A DNA stretch of 64,000 bases from Poa pratensis (GCA_947311845.1 CAMZMU010000034.1:92921015-92985014); one strand, 5' to 3'; positions 32,700 through 45,427 are shown, numbered from the stretch's first letter. Notes: generated by a model not told the origin, from the sequence alone. A program made the numbers and translations.

Positions 32700-34239
32700 A
32701 ATGGTTTTGACCCATAGATAGCACTCGGTTTAGTTTAGTTTGGGTGGAAGTTGAGCGGGTTTGATTTTGGTTGGATTGATATTCTTTTGAATGAGTTTAG
32801 TTTTAGTTGGGCTGACGGAAATAATCGTGCGGTACAGTTGGAGTATGGTGCGGTTCTCAAACTATTCCCAGGTTTAACCGTGGAGCTCTGCTGCCGCCTC
32901 TGGCCTTCTACGTCTCCGCTGCCGTGGCCGGCTGGCGAGAAAATGGTCTAGGTGATCTGGCATCCCCTGTAAATAGTAGACTAGGTAGTAGCTGTAGGAT
33001 GCCTCGATGGCTTATTGGCACACAACGATTAAGTAATTTAGAATATTTTCACGGAAGCATTTCCAGTAGATCCGCTCATTTATTTGCATGCACTAGGATG
33101 TGGACATATTATGGACAAAGTAAAAGAAAAGCAGACAGATTATGAGTGAAAAAACGGACAATTATGAGTGGCCTTAGACACATGGACATTTTTTTGAACG
33201 CAAAGGTGTTTTGAAACTGTTTGTTTTCGCTATTATGGTTGGACAAAATTATGAGGATTCAAGACCACTTGGATGAGCATCAGTTTGAGAAAAAAAAATC
33301 ATCTTTCTAAAGGTTTTTGGTTCCAACTGACTGAATTTAGGCTGAAAATAAATCAAAATTTCTGAAAAGAAAGAGAAATATTGTAATCTGCTTTTGTAGA
33401 TTTTCATCCGGATGTGGTTCAGGTAATGAAGGTTTCATGACTTGACATCTGCCGGTCACTTTTGCCATCAAATGTGGGTTTATAGGTGCTGCGGGAGACA
33501 TTAGCACAATAAACCTTTCGTGCAGAAGGAAAGGTGCCAACGAGGCTAGTATGTTCATTTTTTCTCACATCAACTTTAATAGTATATCACTAATTTCTTT
33601 ACTAAATAAATATCATGATGCTTTTGTCTCAAACTATAGAATAACATGTTGTATATTTTGTATGTGCCTGTGTGGACGATGAGACAGGGCACAAATTTAA
33701 ATTTGCGAATGAGGCTCTATTTTCCCCGTGAAAGTATATGGTGCACAGCCTGGATTGGACTAATTTTTTAAAATGAAAATATGATAAGACTGCATGTATT
33801 TACCTTACAACCTGGATTTGACTACAAAATGTTTGAAAAAATCCATGGCAGCCCATACAATATGTATTGTATCAGCACCAAAGTTTTGTCCTGATTTCAA
33901 CTTACATATCTAGGAAGAAAGAGAGCAAATATAATAATTGACACTGACAAAACAGTAACCCCAAGCTATTAAAATTTGTGTTGCTTTTATCTCTTGGTAC
34001 GTCGGTTAAAATTAGAATTGACTTATTACGAAATAATAGATTCGTATCATATCTAAGTCATCAAATTTTGTTTGAACTTTCATGAAGGAGTTGCCAAAGT
34101 TGGATGCACCGGATGACCGGACGGCCGGATGCACCACCCACAAGCCTCGGCACCTTATCGCTATTGATGCAAACAAACATGTACTAGCACATACTCCCTC
34201 CGTATCAAAATATAAGAGACCATCCCGCGGGAAACTCGC
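32700..34239. other. Intergenic, nothing recognised
   Basis: AT-rich DNA. At 34195-34215 there is a lone Stowaway-type end (ACTCCCTCCGTATCAAAATATAAG) with no partner nearby. Confidence 0.5.
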
Positions 34240-34245
34240 ATGTGC

Positions 34246-34583
34246 ACATGGGCACCAGTGTTCCCTGCATCTTTAAAATTTTAATATCATATTTACCAGT
34301 TTTTGAAAAAAATGTTAAAAATCGTAAAAGTAGCTAATGTTGTATCCAAGGAACACGCCAAATCTCAGTTCGAAATGTTGTGTGTTATGAGCTACACAGT
34401 CTGAACTTTTTTAAGATATAAAATCACCATACATAGATGTACACTTTTGTCATTTTTGTGTACAAAATATTTCGAACTAAGATTTTGCACGTTTGTGAGA
34501 TAAATCATGAGCTACTTATAGAATTTTTTTGATACTTGTAAATATGATTTTCGAACTTTTTATTTATATGCCGGGAGCACATG
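34246..34583. mobile_element. Probable MITE with imperfect terminal inverted repeats
   Basis: The left end (GGGCACCAGTGTTCCCTGCAT, followed by ATATCATATTTAC) and right end (reverse complement GTGCTCCCGGCAT with AAAATCATATTTAC) pair over about 45 bases with gaps. No target duplication confirmed. Confidence 0.45.
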
Positions 34584-35472
34584 ATCTGCACTCCCATCCC
34601 ATGAGCTAAAATCGACATATTGTAGCGAGCAGGTCAGATCTATAGCCGAACAAGAAATCAGTACCAAAATCAAGTCTATGAAATTTAGGGATGAAGAAAC
34701 ACAAACATGCATATTTATACATGTAAAAAGTCGGATGGAAAGACAGACCTTGATGCACCATGGTTCGTACGAGTAATCGCTGCGCCTACCGCCCGAACAG
34801 AGAGAAATCGAAAGAGCCGTGCAAAGCGCTGGCTGCCGCTTGCATCCCTGCTCGATCCGCAGACGAACATGAGCCGGTTGCAACTCCTGCGTCCCTCTCT
34901 CCCCACCGCCGGGCGCCGGCCGGCTAGCTGGGGTTCGTTGACGCAGCGATCTGGAATTCTGGATGGCGTGAGGCAGAGGATAAGAGAACGGGGAAAGAGA
35001 GATAGAGAGAGAGGCAGGACATAATAAATAACTTTTTTTCCAGAGGAGACATAATAAATAACTAATCCTTGCATGAGCTCGACGTGGCCTCCACCCGCTG
35101 CAGGTGGGCTCGGCTCCCTCGCGGGCCCATGCGGTCAGTGACCACAGAGGTACGTTCGTTGGTTCAACTCGGGAGTCTCAGAACTCGTCCCGACCAAGGA
35201 GCGATCTCAGATCTGACGCATTATTTTACCGGAGCGGAAAGTAGATACGAGAACCTGACTGACTGACTGTGACGTCTCCGAGTACTATACCACAATTGTC
35301 GTCATGAGACCAGCGGCGGTGGCAGGCAAACCAGGACCAATCGGGCCTAGACAATTGTACATGCTTTCTTTCTCTCTCTTGTACGAGAAACAATCAGTCG
35401 TTTCGTTATGGTAAATGCTAGAGATCAGTTTACCGCATACTACTTTTACCGCTAGAGATCAGTTTGACTAAT
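34584..35472. other. Intergenic flank of copia-B
   Basis: No gene seen. A 16-bp sequence (ggacataataaataac) is repeated at 35016 and 35048. GCTAGAGATCAGTTT occurs twice (35427, 35451) near the copia-B edge, and GCTAGAGATC occurs again beyond its far edge (58791). Confidence 0.4.
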
Positions 35473-35599
35473 TGTCAATGTTCGTATGCAGAGAACGATA
35501 CCCCAATCCTGGGGTTCGGTTACGTGTTATAAGGGGCGGAATAACCCCTGCCGGGGTATTACAAGTTGGGGTAGGGATACTCGTATTACATCTCTAGCA
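35473..35599 (-). repeat. 3' LTR of copia-B
   Basis: 127 bp, TG...CA bounded. Matches the 5' LTR except that it lacks an approximately 31-bp palindromic segment. A purine run on the minus strand (35600-35609) beside it is the PPT. Confidence 0.88.
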
Positions 35600-35746
35600 G
35601 CCCCCCTTAATCTTAACCTGGGTAAGGTTGAGATTACGCCTAAAATCATGTAAAAGGTTTACAGGCAAAGATTTAGTAAAACCATCAGCCACTTGATCCT
35701 TGTTGGAGATGAACTTGATATCTAGTAGTTTCTTGGCAACTCTCTC

Positions 35747-37212
35747 TCACACAAAGTGATAGTCAATCTCTATATGCTTAGTCCTGGCATGGAAAACTGG
35801 ATTTGCTGATAAGTATGTGGCACCGAGGTTGTCACACCACAAGCAAGGGTGTTCCTTGAGAGAAACACCGAGTTCACGAATCAAAGCTTCAACCCAAATA
35901 AGCTCAGCTGTAGCATCGGCAACCGCCTTATATTCAGCTTCTGTACTAGATCGTGAGACAGTTGCTTGTTTCCTTGCACTCCAGGAAATTAAATTTGGTC
36001 CAAAGAATATAGCAAACCCACCAGTAGATCGCCGATCATCAAGGCATCCAGCCCAATCGGCATCCGAAAAAGCACTAAGCAGAGTAGAAGTAGAGCGCTG
36101 AAAAGTGATACCAGTGTGCAATGTACCTTGTACATATCGTAGGATTCTCTTGGTAGCAGTCCAATGAGCTGTAGTGGGTGCATGAAGATATTGACAGACT
36201 TTATTAACAGAAAATGCTAAATCAGGCCGTGTCAAAGTTAAATACTAAAGTGCTCCAACAACGCTTCTGTAATTTGTAGTGTCATCAGAGCCAAGAGGTG
36301 TACCATTAGTCAAAGATAACTTATCAATATTAGACATTGGCGTGGGAGTAGGTGAGCAACCAGTCATATTGACCCGGGCTATCAGATCAGCAGCATACTT
36401 AGCTTGTGTAAGCACAAGACCATCATTAGTTGTAGTGACTTCCATGCCCAGAAAATAATGAAGTGTACCAAGATCCTTGATAGCAAAATGTTGACTCAAC
36501 TGACAAAGAAGAACATCAACCGCTGAATCTGACGAGCTTGTGACAATTATATCATCAACATATATGAGCATAAATATGTGAACACCAGACTAATTGTATA
36601 GAAATAGTGATGTATCAGCAGTGGAGGGTTGAAAACCAAGCTCAATGAGTTTCAAACTAAGGCGAGAATACCAAGCACGGGGAGCTTGTTTTAAACCATA
36701 AAGAGCTTTATCAAGCTTGCATATATGTTGCGGAAAACGTGGATCTTGAAAACCAGGAGGTTGTTTCATATAAACTTCTCTTCCAGAACACCATGTAAAA
36801 ATGCGTTCTTCACGTCTAGCTGTCGGAGATTCCATCCCTTGGAAACAGAAATAGCCAAAACAAGACGGATGGTGGCAATTTTAACAACAGGACTAAACGT
36901 ATCCTCATAGTAAAGTCCATACCTTTGCTTAAACCCTTTTGCAACAAGCCATGCTTTGTATCGATCAATAGTTCCATCAGCACGTTTCTTGATGCGGTAT
37001 ACCCACTTGCAGTCAATCAAATTTTTATTAGGGCTAGGAGGAACAAGATGCCACGTCTTATTGTGCATAAGGGCATTATATTCTTCATGCATTGCTTGCT
37101 TCCAACTATCATGAACAAGAGGAACCATTTTGCTGGTGAGCATGGGGACAAGAGACATGATGTGTAATACCCACACGTTTAAAGAAAGCATTGAGGTTTT
37201 CATATTCACCAC
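35747..37212 (-). pseudogene. pol: Copia-B reverse transcriptase and RNase H
   Basis: 37212-36766 starts the RT ([23 protein letters not shown]). 36835-36590 holds the [17 protein letters not shown] segment, and 36571-36245 the YVDDIIVT catalytic block with YFLGMEV. RNase H at 36235-35747 has DADWAGC and SSTEAEY. Frames are broken at about 36800, 36580 and 36240, so the copy is inactive. Confidence 0.88.
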
Positions 37213-38019
37213 CCCAATCAGTTTGCATTGTAATTATTTTGCAACCAAATTTCCGTTCAACAAGTTGCTGGAAATCAAGAAAAGCCTGATAGACATCAGA
37301 ACGGTTCTTTAACAAATAGATCCAGGTAAATTTACTATAATCATCAATAAAGCTTACATAATATAAATGTTTGCCAACAGATAAAGGAGCATGACCCCAC
37401 ACATCAGAGAACACTTGTTCCAAAGGAACAGTGGAAACACTAGTGGAGATAGGATAGGGTAACTGATGACTTTTAGCTTGTTGACATGGATCACTCACAT
37501 AAGGATTTATTTCTGGGGAATAATCTAGCTTATTTTTCCTAAGAACTTGTTGAACAATAAACGACGAAGGATGCCCTAGACGACGATGCCACGTGGATGA
37601 AGAAGGCTTGACGGTGATGAAAGCATGCTTGGAAGGTCCGGACGGGAGAGGCACTAGAGGATAGAGACCATCATGGCAGGGACCTCTAGATAGAATTTTC
37701 TTCGTGGCATGATCCTTAATCAAAAAGAAAAAGGGTGAAATTCAATAAAGGCATTGTTATCTAGGGCAATTTTATGTGTAGAAATCAAGTTCATGGAAGC
37801 AGTTGGAACATGAAGAATATTACGAAGATGAAAGGAGCTATGAGGGGTGTGCAATATCGAATGACCAATGTTATGAATGTCCATACCTTGACCACTGGCG
37901 TTATGAACTTGGTCACGTCCGGAATAGGGCTCATGGTGGTGAAGCTTGCTTAGATCTCCTGTGATATGATTTGTAGCGCCAGTATCCATGTTCCAATTGG
38001 TGTCAATGCCATATGCACC
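37109..38019 (-). pseudogene. pol: Copia-B protease and integrase
   Basis: The protease signature M-D-T-G-A-T-N-H-I (near 37989) is followed by the LLSTHKIA-type segment. The integrase (37723-37109) has WHRRLGHPS, the C..C pair, FIDDYSKFTW and TDWGGEY (the usual T-D-N-G-G-E-Y with the N lost). A TAA at about 38020 stops the gag frame just before the protease in what is otherwise a continuous frame, so it looks like a nonsense mutation. Confidence 0.85.
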
Positions 38020-38608
38020 TTAACGGTCAGTGTTGAAATCATCATTATCATCGTCACGATCTCCATAGCGCCACCAACACTGATTTGCTGGGTGGCCATA
38101 CTTCTTACATATTTGGCAAGTAATATCCTGGAAGGGAGAGGGGATGCGACCACGGCCACCACCACGGCCCCCCTGATTCCCACGGCCACCACCACGGCCA
38201 CCTTGGTTGCCATGGAACCTACCACGACCACCACGATAGTTATCATTGCTACCACGATAGTAGTTTCCTCCATTGTTACCACGGTTGTTTCCTCCATAGT
38301 TTCCTCCACGGTAGTCTCCATCATGACCACCACGGGGAGTGTTGGGACGGGTGGGTTGCCCACGTCCACGAGATGCAGCATTGGCAGAAGACTGAAAACC
38401 AGGTTCTTGACCCGATTCAGAGAGCAAGGTTTCACGTTGGTCATAGGCCATGAGCTGAGCACACATATCAGCAAGAGAAGTATTGGGGACAACATTGAGA
38501 GAGGCAACAAGGGGTGTGTAAGCAGAACCGAGGCCATTGAGAATATAGCCTTTCAACTCATCATCATCAATCTTCTTTCCAGCAGCAGCAAGTTCCATAG
38601 CAAATCCT
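38020..38608 (-). pseudogene. gag: Copia-B gag, C-terminal piece
   Basis: The frame opens at the CACTA border with G-F-A-M-E-L-A-A-A-G-K, the usual middle of copia gags. It then has a Gly/Arg/Asn-rich low-complexity section (about 38150-38340, RGG-like repeats, likely RNA-binding) and a CCHC knuckle (CQICKKYGHPANQC). It is the continuation of the piece at 57903-58353. Confidence 0.88.
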
Positions 38609-38870
38609 CACTACTAGGAAAAAGGCTATCTGTGGCGCACCACTTTTGGCCTTCTGTGGCGCATGGTGGGTGGGCCACAGATAGCTCGCCACTAAATTAT
38701 AATTCTGTGGCGCACGGGCTCATGCGCCACAGAAATATCCAGATTCTGTGACGCACCCTCAGGCGTGCGCCACATAAATATTTCTGTGGCGCATCTGTCA
38801 TCCATGCGTCACAGAAATGCATGCGCCACAAAAAAACATGCGCCACAGAATAATTTATAGGTATTTTTCG
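38609..38870. repeat. Left terminal inverted repeat and subterminal repeats of CACTA
   Basis: After CACTACTAGGAAA come about ten copies, in both orientations, of CTGTGGCGCAY or its complement ATGCGCCACAGAA. In En/Spm such repeats bind the element-encoded protein. Confidence 0.9.
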
Positions 38871-39350
38871 ATTTGCTGCTGCCTGCTGTATAAATACAGG
38901 TATATTACAGAAAATACAGATATATATACAGGATTTATAAAGATATAATAGAAACAATAATATAGTTGACACGGTATATGAAAACAGACACATTACTATG
39001 TCATCACATTACTTAGAGCCCGAGATACATACATATAGTGACAAGTTCCAAATTTTTACACAAGTCTATACAAAAGTTCGTCGATCATGTCACACGTTAC
39101 AAATGAAGTTCACCGCCTAAACTAGGATCAAATAGAGTACATCGGCGATGATGGTGAGCAATAGCGGGAGCACGATCATGGAGTCTTTTTCTTGAGCAGC
39201 GCCGGGAACGGTTTATACATCTCCTTCGTCGTCCACGTCCTGGTGTCCTGCTGAGCCTCTAGGCGTTCTTCGATGTCCCTCTGGCATAACCCTGGAGATA
39301 GATTGGGATATATATTGGTTAATAATATAAATAGAGTATGATTTATTCAT
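38871..39350 (-). other. 3' non-coding region of CACTA gene 2
   Basis: AT-rich sequence downstream of the Ulp1-like gene. An AT microsatellite-like run lies near 38920-38935. No coding frame recognised. Confidence 0.5.
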
Positions 39351-42300
39351 CTAAGTGGATAAGTCTATAATAAAGAAAATAAAGAAGCACTTCTTGCGAG
39401 TGAGGCAAGGCTTTCTTTTATAATACATCCTACCTATGGCGCGGTGGAAGGACCCCCCTCTTGTGCTGACATCTTCGATGATGATTTGCGATAACTGCAT
39501 CTGGATGCGATGGAAGTCTTCTCTAAGCTCAGAATCGGTGATTTCCCCCGCAGATTTGGTCCATTCTCGGAGACTAGATGACATCCTTGTTTTCTCTGCA
39601 TCCCAGACAAACCCTTTAATGTGATGGAGGACGTAGAAGGCCTCCTTCACGCTGCCAGGCTTCTGCTTGATGCAATGGAACTCGGTCCCATGCCTAAACC
39701 GGTGTTTGTTGTCATTTGTGAGACATTCCCCCTTCTTATCTTTTTCGAAGTGACCTCCCTTTTGGGCGTAGCCCTCGAGAGCCTCATCGAGAACACCCTT
39801 TATTCTGGTGTAGTCTTTCTTCCTGCTCAAACTCCCCGAGTCGAAATAAGTGGCAATGGACCACCTCGGGCTTAGGACGATGAGTGTGCAGTACTTGTCC
39901 CTGGTCAACACAATTGAAACGGAATGTTGGAAAGGATCAACAACGGAAGAAATCTATAAGAAAGATAAGATACGACGGCGGCGAGCGGATGTGTACTTAC
40001 TCGGGAAAGAAAGGAACAAGAAGGTTGTTCTTCCTCTTGTTGGTCAGCATGAACCTCTGGAGGTACTCCGTGGCCATGGTCCGCGTCCTTGATCCTTCCA
40101 CCAGCTGGCTGTCACGCATGTAGTAGGGATCCGCTACCGCGACGTACGGGGTATTATCTCTCCTGATCTTCATCGCCGTACTGAGCGCGTATAGGCGGAC
40201 CAAGTTATAGTTCAGCCGTTTCGAGTGAAACAGATTGAAGACGTCCTCGAACGCTATGAAGAACAGATCCGTGGGGGCTTCATGGACGAAGTCCGAGTCC
40301 TTTGGCACCTGGGCCGTGAACACCGGGTAATTTGGATTCTCGTCTTTAAGAAGGAAGCCCTCTAGCGTCAAGATAGATTGATGCAAAGAGTGCATGGATC
40401 CTTCTGCGAGGCGGAGCAGCTCCGGAGGCAGTATCGGTTTACCAACTTCATGAACTCGGGTCAAGCCATCCGCACGGGGTGATACCATGTCTTCATGACC
40501 CCGGATAATCTTAGGAGCTGGCTCGCAGAGGCGCCTAACCTTCTCTTCATGTGCTTCTTCTTCTTCATCTCTGGGGATGCAGGGGGTGCTAACCCCTCGC
40601 AAACCGTCCTCTTCAGTGTGCCAGGGCTGAAAACGTTAGCCGGTTTGTCTTGATCGCCGGCCTCCGAAGGCGTGTCTTGAGATAAACCCTGGAAGGTCTG
40701 GCGCTGCGTGCATGTAGTGGGACGACCAGGTTGATCGCCGTGACCGCGGAAGGGTTCCTCATCCACAGGAGGCATGTACAAATCTTTGCAGGCGCCAGTG
40801 TTGAGGAAGCAATCGACGTCGACATTATCCTCATCATCGTCGTCAGGGCCAGCAAGTTGAGGTGCAACGTCTTTGGCTTTGGACGGCCGTTGCGGTACAG
40901 ACGTTCCCAACAGTTTTTGGTGGCGGCTGGTGGTGGCGACGACCGCCGGTTCCTTCTGGGTGGTGGCGACGGCTGCTTGTGGCGCCGGTTCCTTCCCAAC
41001 AGTTTTTTGTGGCGGATTCGAGGGCCGAACGATCGGGGGCCTCGAGGGGCGCCGGTGGTGCGCCTCAACCCCTGAAGACCCTCCCCAAGACGAATTTGGG
41101 TCTTCGGCCATTCCATGAGCCACTTGACGCAATCTCCAAGGACCATGTGGTCCTCCTAGGCTCCCGAAGGTTGCATGGGGGGGTCGATGTAACGAAACTC
41201 GGGCACTACCGTAGTCAACCTGACCTTCATCACGGCCTCGCTCATTTTAGTGTGGTGCATATCGCGGATCAATGGTTGTACGACAGTGCCCTGAGCAACT
41301 TCCTTCAACTCGCCGCCGGCCCCCACCCTATGCAGGAGTATGCAAGGCATGTCTTGAGTCAACACATGTTGGGCATCATGAGATGGCAGTCATCAAAGGC
41401 ATAGTTATAGAAGATGCCGCGGACTAACTATGTAGTTTAACTTGGTGATGGCGTTGAGCTCGGCTAAAGTCGAGACAAGGGCGCCGACGGCCGGCCTATC
41501 ATTCACCGTCGGCACCGGCAGCGCCTCGGTATCTCCGGCGGCCGGCCTATCATTCACCGCCGCCACCGGCAGCGCCTCGGTATCTTTCACGGTAGGGGGC
41601 GTCGGTGGGACCAAAAGGAGCGGCGGCTGCGCCGCGGTGTTGGGCAGCGGGGTCACCAGGTCCGGCGACAAGTTATGGCTGGAGTGCTGCCGGCGAAGCT
41701 GGGCACGTGTATCGGCCCCTGTCGACCTGCCGCATTCCAAGCAGCTAACCCCTCCATCAACCCAGGGGGTATGATCGCCCGGATCTTCTCCTCCACTAAC
41801 TTGTTCACCATGGTGGAGTCCACTTTTTCCTGCTCTAGTGAAGCCACCTTCTTCCTTAGCTCCACAACCTCGGCTTTATCCCTACTCGGCTTCCTCCTCT
41901 CCTTTCTCATCTCGTCGTCCGTGTTGTAGTACTGGAGGAACTTCATGCTCGTGCCAAAGCCGGACACACGGCCAGCTGACGTCGGCGGCGCCGACTTGTC
42001 CCTTTTCTTGTAAACGTTCGTCGCCCTGTTGAAAGTCGTGTCCCACGGCTCCGTCGACCCCTGGGACGACGGGCCGGCCTCAGCGTCAGCCTTCAACTCG
42101 GCCTCCTGCAGACAAAGGAAATTAAGGTGAACCCATGTAGAAATATGGCTTCGTTATCTAATTAGATCAACGCAATGGACTTTGAGATATCCGCGGTAAT
42201 TAAATTCCTTACCAGCCCTTTCTCGAATTCCCTCACATCGTCATCGTCGGTAACGAATTCCCCCGTCTCCTTGTTCAGATAGTAGCGGGACCGGACAAAG

Positions 42301-43185
42301 TTCCTAACCTGCTCGTCCGTGATTTTATGCCACGGGTTTTCTTTTCCCAGACGTGCAATCTCGGCATCCTCCTTGTCCCAAATGGGTTGTTTTCCTCGGT
42401 AACCGCCGCTTCCCAAACGGTGGTTACCTATGTTCAGGTCCCGCATTTCCTTCCCCCACTGGGTCCATTTTTTAGCCTCCTCAGACTTTAAGGACAATTT
42501 GAATGCCTCGAACTCTTCTTCGTCGAGCATTGGATCTTTGACCTTTATCTTCTCCCAGCTGTCACCCTTATCAATCTTCTTCTTCACCCGGGATTTCCAG
42601 CTGCTCAAGGCGGTGCTCATCTTCGTGATGGCTAAACTACCCACCTTTTTGTTGAGCGGCTGCGGGAACGTGTATCGTTGGTGAAGCTTCTTGAGGAGGT
42701 TTTCGACCAAAGGCTCATTGGCCTTGCTTCTGAGGTCCTTCGTGTTGATCGACACGCTTTCCCGGAGGATGCACCCTAGTTGCATGCCGTACCCTTTGGC
42801 AAGCTCCGGCGGCGCCACTGGTAGACCACTTGGTGTGACCTCAGTGAACACGTCTGTGACGTTGGGCTTGCGGTGTCCGATCCCTCCTTTGCTTCTTCTG
42901 CTTCTGAGCGGTCGGGTTGCTGCCACCACCACCATCCGTGTGGTCGCCACCATCGGTGGTGGTGGTGTCATCCTCATGGCCGCCACTAACAGCTCCATCG
43001 GTGGTTTCGGCGTCGTTGTCCCGACCCTCTTGCTCATCGTCGGCACGTTCGCCACCACTAGCAGCTTCGGCGGCCTCCACCTCCTTCAACTCCTGGGACA
43101 TCTCCCAGAACGTCTTGTTGGCATCTCTAGCTTCTTGTTCGGCGCTCATGTGCTTAGAAGGGCCGGGCGCCGTGTTGGCCGACAT
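39351..43185 (-). pseudogene. CACTA gene 2: Transposase_24-type protein with Ulp1-like C-terminal domain
   Basis: ATG at 43185. The N-terminal part (43185-42841) is rich in Asp/Glu/Thr/Gly, then a frame change leads to 43058-42213 (conserved W-x-x-x-V-K-K-K, KKWTQWGKEMRD). Intron 42212-42106 has donor GTAAGG and acceptor TGCAG. The next exon (42105 to about 41690) holds the Ptta/En-Spm type segment (PWDTTFNRATNVYKK, G.G) and a coiled coil. After a frameshift near 41690 comes a Pro/Val repeat stretch and a DUF8039-like part (41365-41110). 40602-40001 precedes an intron with donor GTAAGTAC at 40000. The last exon (39911-39351) resembles the Ulp1/C48 peptidase fold. Frameshifts near 42890, 41690 and 41150 make this copy unlikely to be functional. 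Confidence 0.75.
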
Positions 43186-44335
43186 GTTTGCACTGCATTA
43201 AAAAGAGACAAAAAGTTAGTACAACAAATATAAGAAAAAAACCACTTAATTAAGTACTAAGATACCCCGGCCCATGCATTAGTCGCAATACCCCATATGT
43301 CCTATTTTTAGCAAAGTCATGCTAAAATTCACGAAAAAATTCGGCATGACCTTTGCTAAAAAAGGAACATATGGAGTACCCGAATTTGCCGGAACGGAAG
43401 TTAATCGACGTTTCGGCAATCTCAAGGGCCTCTCGGGGTACCTGCAAATATTTCACAAATCATGTTGCCGGCATCGCCGGCCGGCAACATCCACATACAC
43501 GACATGATGGTCGGAGCACAAACAACCACGACACGATGGTCGTGGTAGCACAGAACACAAGCACACACAACCTCTCGGGGTACCTGCAAATATTTCACAA
43601 ATCTCGATTCCAAGGGCGTCTTCTTGCCTAGCACACACAAGCACCTCTGCACATGTACAACCAAAAAAAAAGGATCATGTCCAGTGGAATATTTCACAAA
43701 TCCATTGAAGCTACTACTAGCTGCACGGTGCCATTTATGTGCTGCGTACACAAACCGCAGCAAGCAAGCAAGCACCGCAGTACACAAACCAAGTGTACAC
43801 AAACCAAGTGCTTGCAAGCAAGTTCAGCAAGTGCTTGCACCGCAGCAAGCAAGCACCGCAGTACACAAACCAAATTGGTCATTTTACTTTCTGAGGAATT
43901 TTATCGAACACCCTGTGAGCAAAGAAGAGAAACTCGGGGAGGGAAGGGAGGGGAGGTTGCAGCACCTCGCGGAGGGAAGGGAGGGGAGGTCGTCGACGGC
44001 CGGCGTGGAGGTGCTCCTCGTGGGGGCGGATGGGCGGCAGATGGACGCGCCGGTGTCGAGCTGCCGCGGCGGACGGGTCCGAGCTCGCGTGGGTCCGAGC
44101 GTGGCGCGGGTCCAAGCGTGGCGCGGATGGCAGACGGCGGTCCGAGCGCGTGGACGCGCCGGCGTCGAGGTGCCGCGGTGGACGGGTTGGCACAGGGGGC
44201 GGCCGGCGGCGGTGAGTTGGCGTCGAGGTTCGCATCGCGAGCGCGCGCGGGACGACGGTTCTGTGACTTGCAAATTTGGGAAGAGAGAGGCCGGCGAGGG
44301 GAGGGCCCCACATGTAAGTGGGCTTAGAAAAATTC
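43186..44335 (-). promoter_or_regulatory. Upstream region of CACTA gene 2, with hairpin and tandem repeats
   Basis: It includes an inverted repeat (arms 43293-43322 and 43344-43374), a segment shared with the region upstream of the transposase gene (43330-43425 matches 56865-56960), a duplicated stretch (TACCTGCAAATATTTCACAAAT near 43439 and 43580), CAAGCAAGCAC-type tandem repeats (43740-43870), and a GC-rich block (43930-44260). ORFs on both strands here are GC-driven and not conserved. Confidence 0.6.
44331..44335. repeat. Target-site duplication of the gypsy element
   Basis: AATTC here and again at 52790-52794, directly outside the two LTRs. Confidence 0.95.
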
Positions 44336-45425
44336 TGATGTAGTGCAACCTAGGCACACACCACCAAGTGGCCCAATGACAAGAGCAAGAGTCAAAGCTC
44401 TCCATGATAAGGTGAATTCACTCCTATCTATGTGTGATCTCGACACTCCTTTGAATGGCTTGCTACTTCATTCGGATACTTGTGCTTGCTCAGGAACCAC
44501 CTTGATGATGACCCCTATGAAGATCTCCAAGGAAGTGATGAAGATGGCCAAGAAGCACGACAAGAAGAGGAAGAAGCATCAGAACAGCGGTACTACCGCC
44601 CGCATGGCCGGTACTACCGCCAGGAGCCTGACTACACAACAAGAGCAGCAAAAGACGCAGGCATCGGTACTACCGCTGCCACCAGCGGTACTACCGCCAG
44701 ATCCAGGACCGGTAGTACCGCTGGAGGTACCGCCCAAGCTACCGGCGCGCCTCAAAAAGCTACTGTATCCAACGGTACTTGCCGGGTGTCGACTACGTAC
44801 TACCGCCAGCGAGATGCAAATTAATTCCGAGTGACGCAACGGTACTACCGTTGGAACCAGCGGTACTACCGCCAGTTCCAACCGGTACTACCGCTGCGTC
44901 ATCCAACAATGCGGGCTGAAGCCCTTGTAATCCTTCCCCACCTACCCTTTCGTCCACTAGACTATAAATAGGACCTCCCCATCCAGATCTAGGGTTAGAC
45001 TAAGATTTGAGAACTAAAGTAGACCTTGCTCCTTCTTTCAAAGTGTCTCTTTCCTCCTATGGAGATGAATCAAGGCCTCCACATGTGGAGATGAACCAAG
45101 GCCTCCTCTTGAGGAGAAGATCCCTGCGTGGATACCAAGGCTCCGCTTGTAGTTGCGATTACTTGCCGATCTTCATCTTACGGTGATTCTATGGTTGGTT
45201 GGATTGACCAATTGGACAAACAATCCTAAGAGTAAGGTGTGCTTGGGAGAGGAGGATTGGGGGCTGCCCACGGGGATTTGTTACCAATCGAGTCTTGCCG
45301 GGTTGCTACTTGCTATTTACCCTTGTGTGTGTGATTTCCCCTCTTTTGTGTTCTTCGTTCATCGCTGTTCTTCGTGTTCATCTTCCCTCCGCACAATCCG
45401 TGAAAATCGGGACCAACCTACATCA
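44336..45425 (+). repeat. 5' LTR of gypsy element
   Basis: 1090 bp. TATAAATA at 44963-44970 marks the promoter. U3 (44336-44962) contains about eleven copies of a GCGGTACTACCGC palindrome or a close variant between 44587 and 44895. Confidence 0.93.
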
Positions 45426-45427
45426 TA

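Noticed and set aside
35473..35599. Target-site duplication of copia-B
   Set aside because: Searched for a 5-bp match beside both LTRs; CTAAT and CCCCG do not agree. The shared GCTAGAGATC near both edges is not adjacent to the LTRs.
37966..38751. 261-codon plus-strand ORF rich in Thr/Ile/Val
   Set aside because: It is the antisense of the Gly/Arg-rich gag repeat of copia-B and crosses the CACTA border.
38609..38870. CRISPR-like or satellite array of GTGGCGCA repeats
   Set aside because: Both orientations, irregular spacing, next to CACTA termini: standard subterminal repeats.
43624..44343. Overlapping ORFs of up to 239 codons on both strands
   Set aside because: Composition-driven open frames in the GC-rich upstream region of CACTA gene 2; no conserved motif and all frames open at once.
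44587..44895. CRISPR-like regularly spaced repeats
   Set aside because: The short palindromes are irregularly spaced, lie in an LTR of a plant retrotransposon, and have no spacer structure or cas genes.
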